DNA of 64,000 nt from Kibdelosporangium sp040675465 (GCF_040675465.1 NZ_JBFAPA010000001.1:1054001-1118000), one strand, 5' to 3'; shown: positions 49,870 through 58,648, counted from the stretch's first letter. The notes: generated by a model not told the origin, from the sequence alone. A program made the numbers and translations.

Positions 49870-50310
49870 ATGACGGCTGTGACCTGGGCCGCGACCGAGA
49901 CCGACCACCCGGCCCGCGCGGCGTCGCGCCGGTCGATGGACGCGGTCTGCCGGGGCGCCAAGGACGACTGGCTCGCGCTGTTCGCGCCGGACGCCATCGT
50001 GGAGGACCCGATCGGCCGGTCGCCGCTCGACCCGACCGGTGAGGGACACCGCGGCCTGGCGGCGATCGCCGGGTTCTGGGACAAGACCATCGCGAGCGCC
50101 GAGCGGTTCGAGTTCGCCATCGACGACTCGTTCGCGGCCGGTGACGAGGTCGCCAACGTCGGCACCATCACGGCGTACCTGCCCGGCGGGATGCGGATCG
50201 ACACCGAGGGCGTGTTCACCTACCGGGTTGGCCCGGACGGGTTGATCCGGGCGCTGCGCGCCTTCTGGGAGGTCGACCGCGCCATGGCGACACTTCGCAA
50301 AGCTACCTAA
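49870..50310 (+). CDS. SnoaL-like/ketosteroid isomerase-fold protein
   Basis: A 146-residue NTF2-fold protein. It contains CRGAKDDWLALFAPDAIVED, the hallmark first helix and strand, GHRGLAAIAGFWDKTI, and the late RVGPDGLIRALRAFWEVDRA strand pair. Members bind or isomerise steroids and polyketides; the catalytic residues vary and the ligand is not predictable. The start ATG at 49870 has AAGGAG nine bases upstream. It lies directly after the decayed LLM gene and may once have formed an operon with it. Confidence 0.88.
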   Translation: MTAVTWAATETDHPARAASRRSMDAVCRGAKDDWLALFAPDAIVEDPIGRSPLDPTGEGHRGLAAIAGFWDKTIASAERFEFAIDDSFAAGDEVANVGTITAYLPGGMRIDTEGVFTYRVGPDGLIRALRAFWEVDRAMATLRKAT

Positions 50311-50432
50311 TTCGCCCATGTGAACAGGAATCACGAATGTGACTCGAAAGAGGTCCAGACCTTCCCATAGCACGTAAAGCGCCCGTAAGACGTACGTCAC
50401 AAGTCACGCATTTGTGACGAACTGGAGGTGCG

Positions 50433-51947
50433 ATGGGCACGCTGGACTGGACCGTGGTGTGCGGGTACTTCTTCGTGATGGTGGCCATCGGCGTGTGGTC
50501 GAAACGGCGGGTCAGCAACACCGCCGACTTCTTCACCGCCGGCGGCCGGATGCCGTGGTGGCTGTCCGGGATCTCCCACCACATGTCCGGCTACAGCGCC
50601 GTCATGTTCGTGGGCTTCGCGGGTGAGGCCTACCGGTACGGCCTCACCGTCTACGTGTGGTGGGCGCTGACGATCGGCGTCGGGGTCGGCATCGGCGCGT
50701 GGCTGCTCGCGCCTCGGTGGAACCGGCTGCGCACCAAGTACAACGTGGCCTCGCCGCTGGAGTACCTGGCGCGCCGCTACAACGTGCCCACCCAGCAGGT
50801 GATCGCCTGGTCGGGGTCGCTGCTCAAGGTCGTCGACATCGCCGCCAAGTGGGCCGCGGTCTCGTTGCTGCTCAAGGGTTTCGCCGGGGTGCCGGTGGAG
50901 TGGGGCATCATCCTGATCGGCGCGGTCACCATGGTCTACTCGGTGATCGGCGGCCTGTGGGCGGACGCGCTCACCGACTTCGGCCAGTTCATCATCCAGG
51001 CGGTGGCCGGCCTGGCCATGTTCGGCGCGGTGATCAACTACTTCGGCGGGCTGAGCTGGATGTGGGACATGTGGGACAAGCTGCCCGCGGCCAACTCCGA
51101 GCCGCTGGCCGGCCCGTACACGATGACGTTCTTCCTGGCGTTGTTCCTGATCAAGACGCTCGAGTACAACGGCGGCATGTGGAACCTGGCGCAGCGCTAC
51201 ATGGCCGCGCCGGACGGGTCCGCCGCCCGCCGCTCGGCGATGCTGTCCAGCGCGTTGTGGCTGGTCTGGCCGCTGGTGCTGTTCCTGCCGATGTGGGCGG
51301 CGCCGCTGATCGTGCCGGGCATCGCCAACCCCGACAACGCCTACGTGGCCATGGGCCAGGCGATGCTGCCGGCCGGCATCGTCGGCCTGGTGCTGGCCGG
51401 GTTCTTCTCGCACACCATGGCAATGGTCTCGTCGGACGCCAACGTCATCTCCGCGGTGATCACCCGGGACATGCTGCCGAAGATCTGGAAGGGCGCCGAC
51501 CGGCTGTCGGAGAAGGCCAAGCTGACCGGGGCGCGGCTGACCACGTTCCTGTTCATCACCGCGAGCATGCTGATCGCGATCGGCACCAACGGCACCGGCG
51601 TGGTGATCAAGATCGTGGTCGACGTGGTGGCCGCGACCGTGGGCGTGATCGGCATCCCGCTGATCCTCGGCCTGCTGCCGTGGTTCCGGCGGTCCGGCCC
51701 GGCCGCGGCGCTGTCCTCGGTGCTGCTCGGCCTCGGCGTGTGGGCCACGCTGTTCATCTCCTCCAAGAACGGCGTGACGGTGACCAAGGAACAGCTGGTG
51801 GCCTGGCCGATCGTGGTCTCCACGGTCACCTACATCGCGGTCGGCCTGCTGCGGCCGGAGCGCACGACGGCCAGGGACGAGCTGATCGACGCCCTGGAGG
51901 CGGACCCGGAGGACGAGACAGAGACCAGAGCGGTACCGGTCGACTGA
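50433..51947 (+). CDS. Sodium:solute symporter family protein
   Basis: A 504-residue SSS-family transporter with about 13 membrane helices. It has the family's N-terminal TADFFTAGGRMPWWLSGISH and the conserved YSVIGGLWADALTDFGQFII (about 169-188), typical of the sugar/sialate/choline branch. It has no DUF3311 partner, unlike the symporter at 11396, so it belongs to a different subclass. The substrate is unknown. The ATG at 50433 follows GGAGG by seven bases. Confidence 0.9.
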   Translation: MGTLDWTVVCGYFFVMVAIGVWSKRRVSNTADFFTAGGRMPWWLSGISHHMSGYSAVMFVGFAGEAYRYGLTVYVWWALTIGVGVGIGAWLLAPRWNRLRTKYNVASPLEYLARRYNVPTQQVIAWSGSLLKVVDIAAKWAAVSLLLKGFAGVPVEWGIILIGAVTMVYSVIGGLWADALTDFGQFIIQAVAGLAMFGAVINYFGGLSWMWDMWDKLPAANSEPLAGPYTMTFFLALFLIKTLEYNGGMWNLAQRYMAAPDGSAARRSAMLSSALWLVWPLVLFLPMWAAPLIVPGIANPDNAYVAMGQAMLPAGIVGLVLAGFFSHTMAMVSSDANVISAVITRDMLPKIWKGADRLSEKAKLTGARLTTFLFITASMLIAIGTNGTGVVIKIVVDVVAATVGVIGIPLILGLLPWFRRSGPAAALSSVLLGLGVWATLFISSKNGVTVTKEQLVAWPIVVSTVTYIAVGLLRPERTTARDELIDALEADPEDETETRAVPVD

Positions 51948-51962
51948 CTCATCGGCGCTGCG

Positions 51963-51992
51963 AGCGGGCGGATCCCTGGGGGTCCGCCCGCT
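51963..51992 (+). terminator. Terminator after symporter gene
   Basis: AGCGGGCGGA (51963-51972) and TCCGCCCGCT (51983-51992) form a perfect 10-bp stem, 16 bases after the stop. Confidence 0.85.
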
Positions 51993-52051
51993 TCGCTGTC
52001 CGATTGGCGAATTTCGGCCAGCGGAACGTTTCGTGAACTAAGAGTTTTCGC

Positions 52052-52057
52052 TACCGT
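52052..52057 (+). promoter_or_regulatory. -10 element of leaderless DUF1707 promoter
   Basis: TACCGT with seven bases to the GTG at 52065. The upstream in-frame GTG at 52056 overlaps this hexamer and is therefore less likely. Confidence 0.5.
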
Positions 52058-52064
52058 GGACTTC

Positions 52065-52340
52065 GTGGCTGATGAGGGTGGGGACCCTGACAAAGGTGGG
52101 ATCAGCGCGCGGCCGGTCGCCGGGGTGAACCCGCGGGACCTGCGGGTGTCCAATGCGGAGCGCGAGCACGTCGCCGGCCTGCTCAACAAGGCCTTGGCCA
52201 GGGGGTTGATCGACCTCGACGAGTTCGGCACACGGGTCGGTGCGGCGATGGAGGCACGCACCCGCGCGGAGCTGAACGCGGTCGTGATCGACTTACCCGG
52301 TGTGGTGGTTCGAATCGATCCGAACGGCCGTGGCGGTTGA
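52065..52340 (+). CDS. DUF1707 small protein
   Basis: A 91-residue soluble protein. It contains the DUF1707/SHOCT-like core RVSNAEREHVAGLLNKALAR, then GLIDLDEFGTRVGAAMEARTRAEL split over two helices, as in many actinobacterial proteins whose longer relatives carry membrane helices after this domain. Here the domain stands alone. Function unknown; a role in protein interaction or oligomerisation is assumed for the family. The start is set by the -10 spacing; GTG 52056 is the alternative. Confidence 0.85.
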   Translation: MADEGGDPDKGGISARPVAGVNPRDLRVSNAEREHVAGLLNKALARGLIDLDEFGTRVGAAMEARTRAELNAVVIDLPGVVVRIDPNGRGG

Positions 52341-52442
52341 CCCGCCCGGCGTGGAACGGTTAGCCGGTTTCGCGGGTCAAACGACTCACACGCCTGCGGT
52401 AAAGATGAGCGACACTTGCCGTAGGTAGCTGACGCTTTGTGA

Positions 52443-52482
52443 TTGACTCGTGACCACAAGCACCTATCGTCCCGCTAGCGGG
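52443..52482 (+). promoter_or_regulatory. Promoter and palindromic operator of the MFS gene
   Basis: TTGACT (52443-52448), 16 bases, TATCGT (52465-52470), directly followed by the perfect 12-bp palindrome CCCGCTAGCGGG (52471-52482) where transcription should start. A repressor there would block the MFS gene, whose GTG is at 52518. Confidence 0.6.
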
Positions 52483-52517
52483 AGGCCAGGCAAGTCCGTA
52501 CCTAAAGGGGTCGGTGA

Positions 52518-53780
52518 GTGACGAAGGCATCAGGGCGAGCCACGTTCCGGGACGTGTTCGCCGTCGGCGAGTTCCGCGCGCTGTGGTTCGCGGAGCTGTT
52601 GTCGATGTTCGGCGACCAGCTGGCGCGGGTCGCGCTGTCGATCCTGGTCTACCAAAAGACGAACTCCGCCGCTCTCACCGGCCTGACCTACGCGCTGACC
52701 TACGCACCCTCCCTGCTCGGCGGGATCTTCCTGTCGCCCATCGCCGACCGCTTCCCGCGCCGGGAGGTCATGGTCGCTGTCGACGTGATCCGCGCCGTGG
52801 TGATCGGCGTGGCCGCCATCCCGGGGGTGCCCTACCAGGCGCTGTGGGGCCTGGTCGCGATCGTCTCGCTGGCCAACCCGCCGTTCAAGGCCTCCCAGTT
52901 GGCGTTGATGCCGGACGTGCTGGCCGGTGACCGCTATGTCGTGGGCATGGCGATTCGCAGCATGACGATCCAGACCGCGCAGATGCTCGGCTTCGTCGGC
53001 GGCGGTGTGCTGATCCTGAGCGTCGACCCGCACGTCGGCCTGCTCATCGACGCGCTGACGTTCGTGGTGTCCGCCGCTTTCGTCCGGTTCGGCCTGCGCT
53101 ACCGGCCCGCGGCCGCGCGCCCCACCCAGCGGGTGCCCTTCCTGGCGTCGGTCAGCGCGGGCGGGCGGCTGCTGTTCGCCGACCACGGCCTGCGCACGCT
53201 GCTGCTCTACACCTGGTTCCTGTCGCTGCTCACCGTCTACGAGGGCCTGGCCGTCCCGTACGCGGCGGAGTTCCACGGCAGTTCGGCGGCCGTCGGGCTG
53301 CTCCTCGCGGCCGACCCTTTGGGCAGTGTTATCGGCACCTTCGCGTTCACCCGGTGGGTAAGTCCCGACGTCCGGCCGAGGCTGGTGGGCATCCTGGCCA
53401 TCCTGGCGTCGGTCGTGCTGCTGGTGTGCTTCCTGCACCCCGGGCTTATCGTGTCCATACTTGTCTTCATGGCCGGAGGAGTGCTAGGAGCGACTGCGCT
53501 GATGCAGGCGACCGCATCGCTGTCGCTGGCCGTGCCCGACTCGGCCAGGGCGCAGGCCATGGGCCTGTCCAACTCCGGCCTGTCCACCATCACCGGGATC
53601 AGCCCGGCCATTGGCGGCGTCATAGCGGACCAGCTTGGCAGCACCGCGACGACCGTGGGGGTGTTCGGGATCGTCGGACTGGCGCTGGCGGTTCCGCTGG
53701 GCCTGGCCTGGCAGAAAGAGCTCAGGACTCAGCCACAGCGTTGGATTCCCGGTGATAGCACACCCACGGGGCAATCATGA
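52518..53780 (+). CDS. MFS transporter (drug-exporter-like)
   Basis: A 420-residue major facilitator with 12 hydrophobic segments. The early LWFAELLSMFGDQLARVALSI and the first-cytoplasmic-loop motif FLSPIADRFPRREVMV (a variant of the MFS signature GxxxDRxGRR) place it with the MFS_3/enterobactin-exporter-like group, which exports siderophores or drugs. No biosynthetic genes or regulator are next to it. The palindrome on its promoter suggests substrate-responsive repression. The start is GTG at 52518, preceded by AAAGGGGTCGG. Confidence 0.9.
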   Translation: MTKASGRATFRDVFAVGEFRALWFAELLSMFGDQLARVALSILVYQKTNSAALTGLTYALTYAPSLLGGIFLSPIADRFPRREVMVAVDVIRAVVIGVAAIPGVPYQALWGLVAIVSLANPPFKASQLALMPDVLAGDRYVVGMAIRSMTIQTAQMLGFVGGGVLILSVDPHVGLLIDALTFVVSAAFVRFGLRYRPAAARPTQRVPFLASVSAGGRLLFADHGLRTLLLYTWFLSLLTVYEGLAVPYAAEFHGSSAAVGLLLAADPLGSVIGTFAFTRWVSPDVRPRLVGILAILASVVLLVCFLHPGLIVSILVFMAGGVLGATALMQATASLSLAVPDSARAQAMGLSNSGLSTITGISPAIGGVIADQLGSTATTVGVFGIVGLALAVPLGLAWQKELRTQPQRWIPGDSTPTGQS

Positions 53781-53956
53781 TGTGGGCGGCGGCGATGGGG
53801 TGGCGACCCCTGGACAGGGCAACGCCACCGACTCACTGTTCCCTGCTGTCCATCGCTGCACTCACCTTTCTTCGACGGCTATCTGAAAATACACACCTAT
53901 GGCCCTTGTCGTCAGCCTGCAAACCGGTGGAAACTGTCCGTATTCGGGCTGATCGC

Positions 53957-53966
53957 CTAGCGCTAG
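53957..53966. promoter_or_regulatory. CTAG palindrome before diguanylate cyclase gene
   Basis: CTAGCGCTAG, a perfect 10-bp palindrome 23 bases before the cyclase start. Its half-site GCTAG recurs in the palindrome before the MFS gene (52471). Confidence 0.35.
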
Positions 53967-53988
53967 CAGTGAGGGGAATGGGGGACGA

Positions 53989-55296
53989 GTGAACGGATCG
54001 GAGGAAAGGCCGATACTACGATACGTATCGCCTCGTGACTGGGAGTTGTGGAAGCGCCCGCGCAGATGGGTCGCTTTTACTCTAGCGACCGAGGCCGTTG
54101 CGCTCGCACTCACCGTGACGTCGTTCGTTTTCGTTCCCGTCACGGCTGCCGACCTGGGCATGTTCGCGCTGCTGGCCGGTCTCGGCCTGGTGCACGCCGA
54201 GGTCACCCGCAAGATCGAGCGGATCCGCCGCAGCCTGAGCGTGACGCCGTACATCAACATGACGTCGGTCTGGATGCTGCCCGCGGCGCTGCTGCTGCCG
54301 ATGCCGCTGGTCCCGGTGCTGAGCTGCGTGTTGTACCTGCACCTGGCGTTCCGCCGGCGGATGCGCCGGGTCGCCCCGCACCGCACCATCACCAACGCGT
54401 CGACCACCTCGATGGCCTCGTTCGCGTCCCTGCTTGCGCTGCACCTTGTCGCCGGCCCGGTGGCGCTGACCTCGTCGGACGTCGACACGACGACGCTGGC
54501 GATCTTCGCCGCGGTCGCCGCCTACTTCGTGGTGGACGCCCTGATCACGGTCATCGCGCTGTACTTCGCGGCCCCGGAGAAGGCGACCGCCCGGTCGCTG
54601 CTCGGTAGCTTCGAGGACAACGCCCTCGAGCTGACCAACTTGTGCCTGGGCGCGTTGCTGCTGGCAGCGCTGCTGTTCGCCCCGGCCCTGTCGGCGGCCA
54701 TCTTCTTCCCGATGTTCGTGCTGCAGAAGGCCGTGCTGGCCAAGCAGCTGGAGGAGCTGGCCTCCAAGGACCAGAAGACCGGCCTGCTCAACTCGGTGGC
54801 CTGGCACTCCAGCGGCAACAACGAGCTGTCCAGGGCCGGGCGCACCGGCGCCGCGTTCAGCGTGCTGATGATCGACCTGGACTACTTCAAGAAGATCAAC
54901 GACACGTTCGGCCACCTGGCCGGCGACGACATGCTGATCGCCCTCGCCGACCTGCTGAAACGCGAGACCCGGAGCCACGACCTGGTCGGCCGGTTCGGCG
55001 GCGAGGAGTTCGTGGTGCTGCTCGCCGGGTCGGGTGAGGCGGACGCGCTGGTCGCGGCCGAGCGGATCCGGCACCAGATCACCGAGATGGTGGTGCAGAG
55101 CCGGATGAACGACGGCAGCCCGGTGACCATCGCGGACCGCTCCGCGTCCATCGGCGTGGCCGCCTATCCGGCCAGCGGAGACACCCTCGAAGAGGTCCTC
55201 GCGGCCGCGGACGCGGCAGTTTACGCGGCCAAACGCAGTGGGCGGAATCGGGTGGTCGGCACCAGTATTTCCGATCTCGTCGGTACTCCCGGTTAA
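53989..55296 (+). CDS. Membrane diguanylate cyclase (GGDEF domain)
   Basis: A 435-residue enzyme that makes cyclic di-GMP from two GTP. The N-terminal 250 residues contain about six to eight membrane segments of an uncharacterised sensory module. The GGDEF domain spans about 265-425, with the active-site motif GGEEF near residue 338. The product-inhibition I-site RSHD is five residues upstream, as expected for a feedback-controlled active cyclase. The start is GTG at 53989 with GGGGGA upstream. No phosphodiesterase gene is near. Confidence 0.94.
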   Translation: MNGSEERPILRYVSPRDWELWKRPRRWVAFTLATEAVALALTVTSFVFVPVTAADLGMFALLAGLGLVHAEVTRKIERIRRSLSVTPYINMTSVWMLPAALLLPMPLVPVLSCVLYLHLAFRRRMRRVAPHRTITNASTTSMASFASLLALHLVAGPVALTSSDVDTTTLAIFAAVAAYFVVDALITVIALYFAAPEKATARSLLGSFEDNALELTNLCLGALLLAALLFAPALSAAIFFPMFVLQKAVLAKQLEELASKDQKTGLLNSVAWHSSGNNELSRAGRTGAAFSVLMIDLDYFKKINDTFGHLAGDDMLIALADLLKRETRSHDLVGRFGGEEFVVLLAGSGEADALVAAERIRHQITEMVVQSRMNDGSPVTIADRSASIGVAAYPASGDTLEEVLAAADAAVYAAKRSGRNRVVGTSISDLVGTPG

Positions 55297-55318
55297 CTTT
55301 TGAACGTTTCGATAGCCC

Positions 55319-55358
55319 AAAGTGACCGCCGTCGCGCAATGCGATCGGCGGTCACTTT
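55319..55358 (+). terminator. Terminator after cyclase gene
   Basis: Perfect 13-bp stem AAAGTGACCGCCG (55319-55331) / CGGCGGTCACTTT (55346-55358), 22 bases after the stop. Confidence 0.92.
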
Positions 55359-55639
55359 GCGTTGTGTGGGTAAATTTCCGTGCAGATGGGAAAAGAAAAC
55401 AGTTTGCCCGCGCATCGGGCCGGGTATCCATTAACTCCATTCGCGGCGCCGTTATGGGATCACCCACAGCGGATGAGATCAGTAACCGTCATCCTTTGCT
55501 CAGCGAAACAGGGCCCAGCACCAGCACGTCGAGCGCGAGCCTCAGCACCAGGAGGCCGACGTCGACGGGCGGGTGGATGTGGCGGCCGACCAAGGGTCGT
55601 TAAACGGGCCCAGCAGCGCCGTAGAGCCCTGTACGTCGG
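55359..55639. other. Gap before the DUF11 protein gene's 3' end
   Basis: No gene is supported. On the minus strand, 55489-55590 can be read as a short hydrophobic stretch resembling the beginning of a DoxX-type membrane protein (GLLVLRLALDVLVLG) followed by an early stop, which might be a gene remnant. Confidence 0.3.
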
Positions 55640-57832
55640 TCAAGGGAGGGTGATGTCGACGAAGGCGCCGTCGACGGCGGTGACCGGCGGGCCGACCGGG
55701 GGTTTGGCCGTGACTGTGACGAGGTTGGTGATGTCGTCGGCGGGGGCGGGCATTGTGCAGTCGTAGTCCCCTGGCGCCGTCAGGGTGCGGGCGCAGGCGG
55801 GGGCGATGGGGTCGGTGACCACGATGTCGGCAAGAGGTGTGTCGCCCGTGTTCTTGACGCTGACGGTGAACGTGACGGTGTCGCCGGGTTTGTAGGGGCC
55901 TCCCTTGGCGGTCACGACGACGGCGATGCCCGGGTGGACGACGGTGAAGGTGGCGTCGTCGGTGGCGGTCACGGGCCGCTGGGTTTCGTCGGTGGCGGTG
56001 ATGGTGGCCTTTGTCAGGGACCGCTGGGCGCCGGCGATGGTGGTGCAGGTGTAGCGGAGTTCCTGGTTGACGGCCAGGTCGCCGATGTCCTTGACGCAGC
56101 TGGGGACGTCGTCCTGGACCGCCGCCTTGGTCAGCGGGGCGTCTCCGTCGTTCTTGACGACGATGTTGAACGTGACGAGGTCGCCCTGGCGGACGGTCGC
56201 GGGAACGGCGTCCTTGGTGATCGTGACGTGCGGGTGGATCACGCGGACCGGCGTCGACGACTGTTCCGTCACCTGTTTGCCGAGACGGTCGGCGGCGCTC
56301 ACCGACGCGGTGTTGGCGTTGTCGGGCAACGGTGCGGCGGCGGTGCAGGTGAATGTCGCGGGGGCGTCGAGTTTCCGGGCGCAGGCTGGGGTCTTGGGGT
56401 CTGCGACCTCGATGGCGGTCAGGGGTGTGTCGCCGGTGTTCTCGACGGTCAGCGTGAACGTCACGGTGTCGCCGTCGCGGTAGACGGGCTTGTCGGTCTT
56501 CTTGGTGATCTTGACGGCCGGGTTGAGCACCTCGACTTTGGTCTCCGCGCTGCCTTCCACGTCACCGATCGGCGTCTTGCCCACCACTCTGACAGTGTTG
56601 GAGAAGTCGTCCGCCGGTGCTTTGATCGTGCACGTCACGGCTTGCGACTGGCCACTTTCGAGGGCCGGGATCGTCTGGCAACCGGCTTTGATGTCCGTCA
56701 GCTGTGTGCTTCCGGTGTTCGTCACCGTGATCGTGAAGGTGACGTCATCGCCCGGGTGAACTGCGGGTTTGTCGACCGTCTGGGTGACTTGCAACGCGGG
56801 TACGGCGACGGACAGCGCGAGCGACTGCACCATGAAACCGTCGCCGGAGGTGCCGAACGCGAGGTCCAAAGCGCCTGCGCCGACGGCGACCGTGGTGTTC
56901 AGTGACCGGACATCGACGCTGAAGTTGTTGGGCGCGTTGGGTTCGAGACGGCCGTTGGCTTCGGAGACGAAGAAGTTGTCGCCCGGGGCGGCCTCGAACT
57001 GGTCGCCGCCGATGCCCCAGTCGCCCTCGTACGCGGTGACTCCGACGTGGACTTCCGGTGTGGCGGCACGGAATCCGTCCACGTGCACAGCGGTCTTCGC
57101 GTCGCCGTTGCTCTGCCTGATGTGTCCGTTGTAGACGAGCACCTGCCGCTTCCTGGCGTCCGGCACGCTGTAGACGACGGTCAGCGACCACCCGCCCATA
57201 CAACCGAACCCCTTGGGAGCCCACACATTCCCGACCGTCACCGGCCCGCTTCCGATCGCGTCGGTGACGTCGGCGTACGCGGAGTAGTACTGGCCGGAGC
57301 CGCGGAACGTGCCTGGCGGGTCGACCATGTAGTGCTGCGGCGCGAGGTCCACGGTCCTGCGGCCGACGAGCCGGACTTTCTGTTTGCTGGGCGTGCCTTC
57401 CGGCAGGATCGCCGGGGTCTCGGACTCACGCGACTGGCACATCTTGACAGTCGAGTCGGCGAACGTCCCCGTGTTGCCGGCCCAGTTCAGCCGCGCGAAC
57501 TCCACTGTGGCATGCGGCGGGAGGTCGACCTCGGCGCTGCTGGAGTTGAACGTGCCCGGGTCGGTGTCGACGTCCGCCCACTGCATGAAGAAGTTGTCGT
57601 TGACCCGGTTGTTCTGCCTGGCCGCGGCCTTCGCGCACTCGCCGGGCGTGTTGTCACCGATGACCGGCGGGTTGTCGGTCGACAGTGGACAACGCAGGGA
57701 ACCGTTGCCCACGCTCAGAAAGTCACCGCCGACGATCCGGTTGTAGGCCAGGTCGAACGGTTGCGGCTCAGCGGCCCGCGCACCACCGGTCAAGCATGTC
57801 AACAACACCAGCCCGACCAGAACAAGCCGCAT
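55640..57832 (-). CDS. Secreted multi-domain protein with DUF11-type repeats
   Basis: A 730-residue exported protein. The signal peptide ends at ARA-A (residue 20/21). Residues 25-345 form a large N-terminal domain (FDLAYNRIVGGDFLSVGNGS; YYSAYADVTDAI; GCMGGWSLTVVYSVPDA), resembling the choice-of-anchor/DUF3344-like modules before DUF11. Residues 350-730 hold four repeats with PGDDVTFTITVTNTGSTQLT-like cores and paired cysteines. There is no LPXTG or membrane tail, so it is released or held non-covalently at the cell surface. Expression is from ATG 57832; it stands alone. Function unknown; adhesion or matrix roles are inferred from similar repeat proteins. Confidence 0.85.
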   Translation of the reverse strand: MRLVLVGLVLLTCLTGGARAAEPQPFDLAYNRIVGGDFLSVGNGSLRCPLSTDNPPVIGDNTPGECAKAAARQNNRVNDNFFMQWADVDTDPGTFNSSSAEVDLPPHATVEFARLNWAGNTGTFADSTVKMCQSRESETPAILPEGTPSKQKVRLVGRRTVDLAPQHYMVDPPGTFRGSGQYYSAYADVTDAIGSGPVTVGNVWAPKGFGCMGGWSLTVVYSVPDARKRQVLVYNGHIRQSNGDAKTAVHVDGFRAATPEVHVGVTAYEGDWGIGGDQFEAAPGDNFFVSEANGRLEPNAPNNFSVDVRSLNTTVAVGAGALDLAFGTSGDGFMVQSLALSVAVPALQVTQTVDKPAVHPGDDVTFTITVTNTGSTQLTDIKAGCQTIPALESGQSQAVTCTIKAPADDFSNTVRVVGKTPIGDVEGSAETKVEVLNPAVKITKKTDKPVYRDGDTVTFTLTVENTGDTPLTAIEVADPKTPACARKLDAPATFTCTAAAPLPDNANTASVSAADRLGKQVTEQSSTPVRVIHPHVTITKDAVPATVRQGDLVTFNIVVKNDGDAPLTKAAVQDDVPSCVKDIGDLAVNQELRYTCTTIAGAQRSLTKATITATDETQRPVTATDDATFTVVHPGIAVVVTAKGGPYKPGDTVTFTVSVKNTGDTPLADIVVTDPIAPACARTLTAPGDYDCTMPAPADDITNLVTVTAKPPVGPPVTAVDGAFVDITLP

Positions 57833-57865
57833 AACCCAGAAGTCTGGCAGTCACAGCGCGTGACG

Positions 57866-58462
57866 TCAGTCCTCTTCACCCGTTCGAGTCGTGTCCACGC
57901 GGTGGAAGTTCAGGTAGGCGCGCGACGGCGTCGGACCGCGTTGCCCCTGGTAGCGCGACCCGGCGCGGGCCGAGCCATACGGGTGCTCGGCCGAGCTGGA
58001 CAGCCGGAACAGGCACAGCTGGCCGATCTTCATGCCCGGCCACAACGTGATCGGCAGGTTGGCGACATTGGACAGTTCCAGCGTGATGTGCCCGGAGAAA
58101 CCGGGATCGATGAACCCCGCCGTCGAATGCGTCAGCAACCCCAAGCGCCCCAACGACGACTTGCCCTCCAGCCGGCCGGCCAGATCGTCCGGCAACGTCA
58201 CCAGCTCGAACGTCGACCCCAGCACGAACTCCCCGGGGTGCAGCACGAACGGGTCGTCACCCTCCTGCTCCACCAGCGACGTCAGCTCGTCCTGCTGCTG
58301 CGAGGGATCGATGTGCGTGTACTTCGTGTTCACGAACACCCGGAAGAACCGGTCCAGCCGCACGTCGATGCTCGACGGCTGCAGCATCGCGGGGTCATAC
58401 GGACTGACCCCCAGCCGCCCCGACTCGAGCTCCTTGGCGAGATCACGATCACTCAGCAACAC
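57866..58462 (-). CDS. dcd: dCTP deaminase (probably bifunctional dCTP deaminase/dUTPase)
   Basis: A 198-residue trimeric enzyme that deaminates dCTP to dUTP; in mycobacteria the same protein also hydrolyses dUTP to dUMP. The catalytic segments are GKSSLGRLGLLTHSTAGFID (about 108-127) and GFSGHITLELSN. The TAGFIDPG form, in place of the TAHRIDPG of E. coli, is that of the M. tuberculosis-type bifunctional enzyme. The start is GTG at 58462, six bases from a TAGGGT element, so the mRNA is probably leaderless. A tRNA-Gly gene lies divergently, an arrangement often seen in actinobacteria. Confidence 0.95.
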   Translation of the reverse strand: MLLSDRDLAKELESGRLGVSPYDPAMLQPSSIDVRLDRFFRVFVNTKYTHIDPSQQQDELTSLVEQEGDDPFVLHPGEFVLGSTFELVTLPDDLAGRLEGKSSLGRLGLLTHSTAGFIDPGFSGHITLELSNVANLPITLWPGMKIGQLCLFRLSSSAEHPYGSARAGSRYQGQRGPTPSRAYLNFHRVDTTRTGEED

Positions 58463-58468
58463 GAGACC

Positions 58469-58474
58469 ACCCTA
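58469..58474 (-). promoter_or_regulatory. -10 element of leaderless dcd promoter
   Basis: TAGGGT on the minus strand with six bases to the GTG of dcd. Confidence 0.55.
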
Positions 58475-58520
58475 GCTGCGCGCCAGAAGCCCGTTCGTGT
58501 AGGCTCGGCAAAGCAAACAG

Positions 58521-58591
58521 GCGGATGTAGTTCAATGGTAGAACATCAGCTTCCCAAGCTGAATACGCGGGTTCGATTCCCGTCATCCGCT
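58521..58591 (+). tRNA. tRNA-Gly (anticodon CCC)
   Basis: A 71-base cloverleaf: acceptor arms GCGGATG and CATCCGC pair; the D arm is GTTCAATGGTAGAAC; the anticodon stem TCAGC/GCTGA encloses the loop TTCCCAA with anticodon CCC; the T arm is CGGGTTCGATTCCCG; the discriminator is T. The CCA end is not encoded. It reads GGG codons. Confidence 0.97.
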
Positions 58592-58614
58592 CTTACAAGG
58601 TTTTAGCAGCTCAG

Positions 58615-58648
58615 AAGGGGTGTTTCCCGATCTCGGGAGGCACCCCTT
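58615..58648 (+). terminator. Hairpin after tRNA-Gly
   Basis: AAGGGGTG (58615-58622) pairs with CACCCCTT (58641-58648), and inside it CCCGA pairs with TCGGG. It follows the tRNA by 23 bases and is probably the tRNA terminator. Confidence 0.7.

Noticed and set aside
53777..53992. 71-residue open frame before the diguanylate cyclase
   Set aside because: No recognisable start signal or domain; it spans the probable promoter region with the CTAGCGCTAG palindrome.
55454..55603. 49-residue plus-strand frame in the gap after the cyclase terminator
   Set aside because: Low-complexity Ser/Thr sequence, no ribosome-binding site, and a terminator separates it from the upstream gene without a new promoter.
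58521..58591. Integration site of a mobile element at tRNA-Gly
   Set aside because: No integrase, no repeated tRNA 3' end and no foreign-looking genes follow; the neighbouring genes have normal composition.
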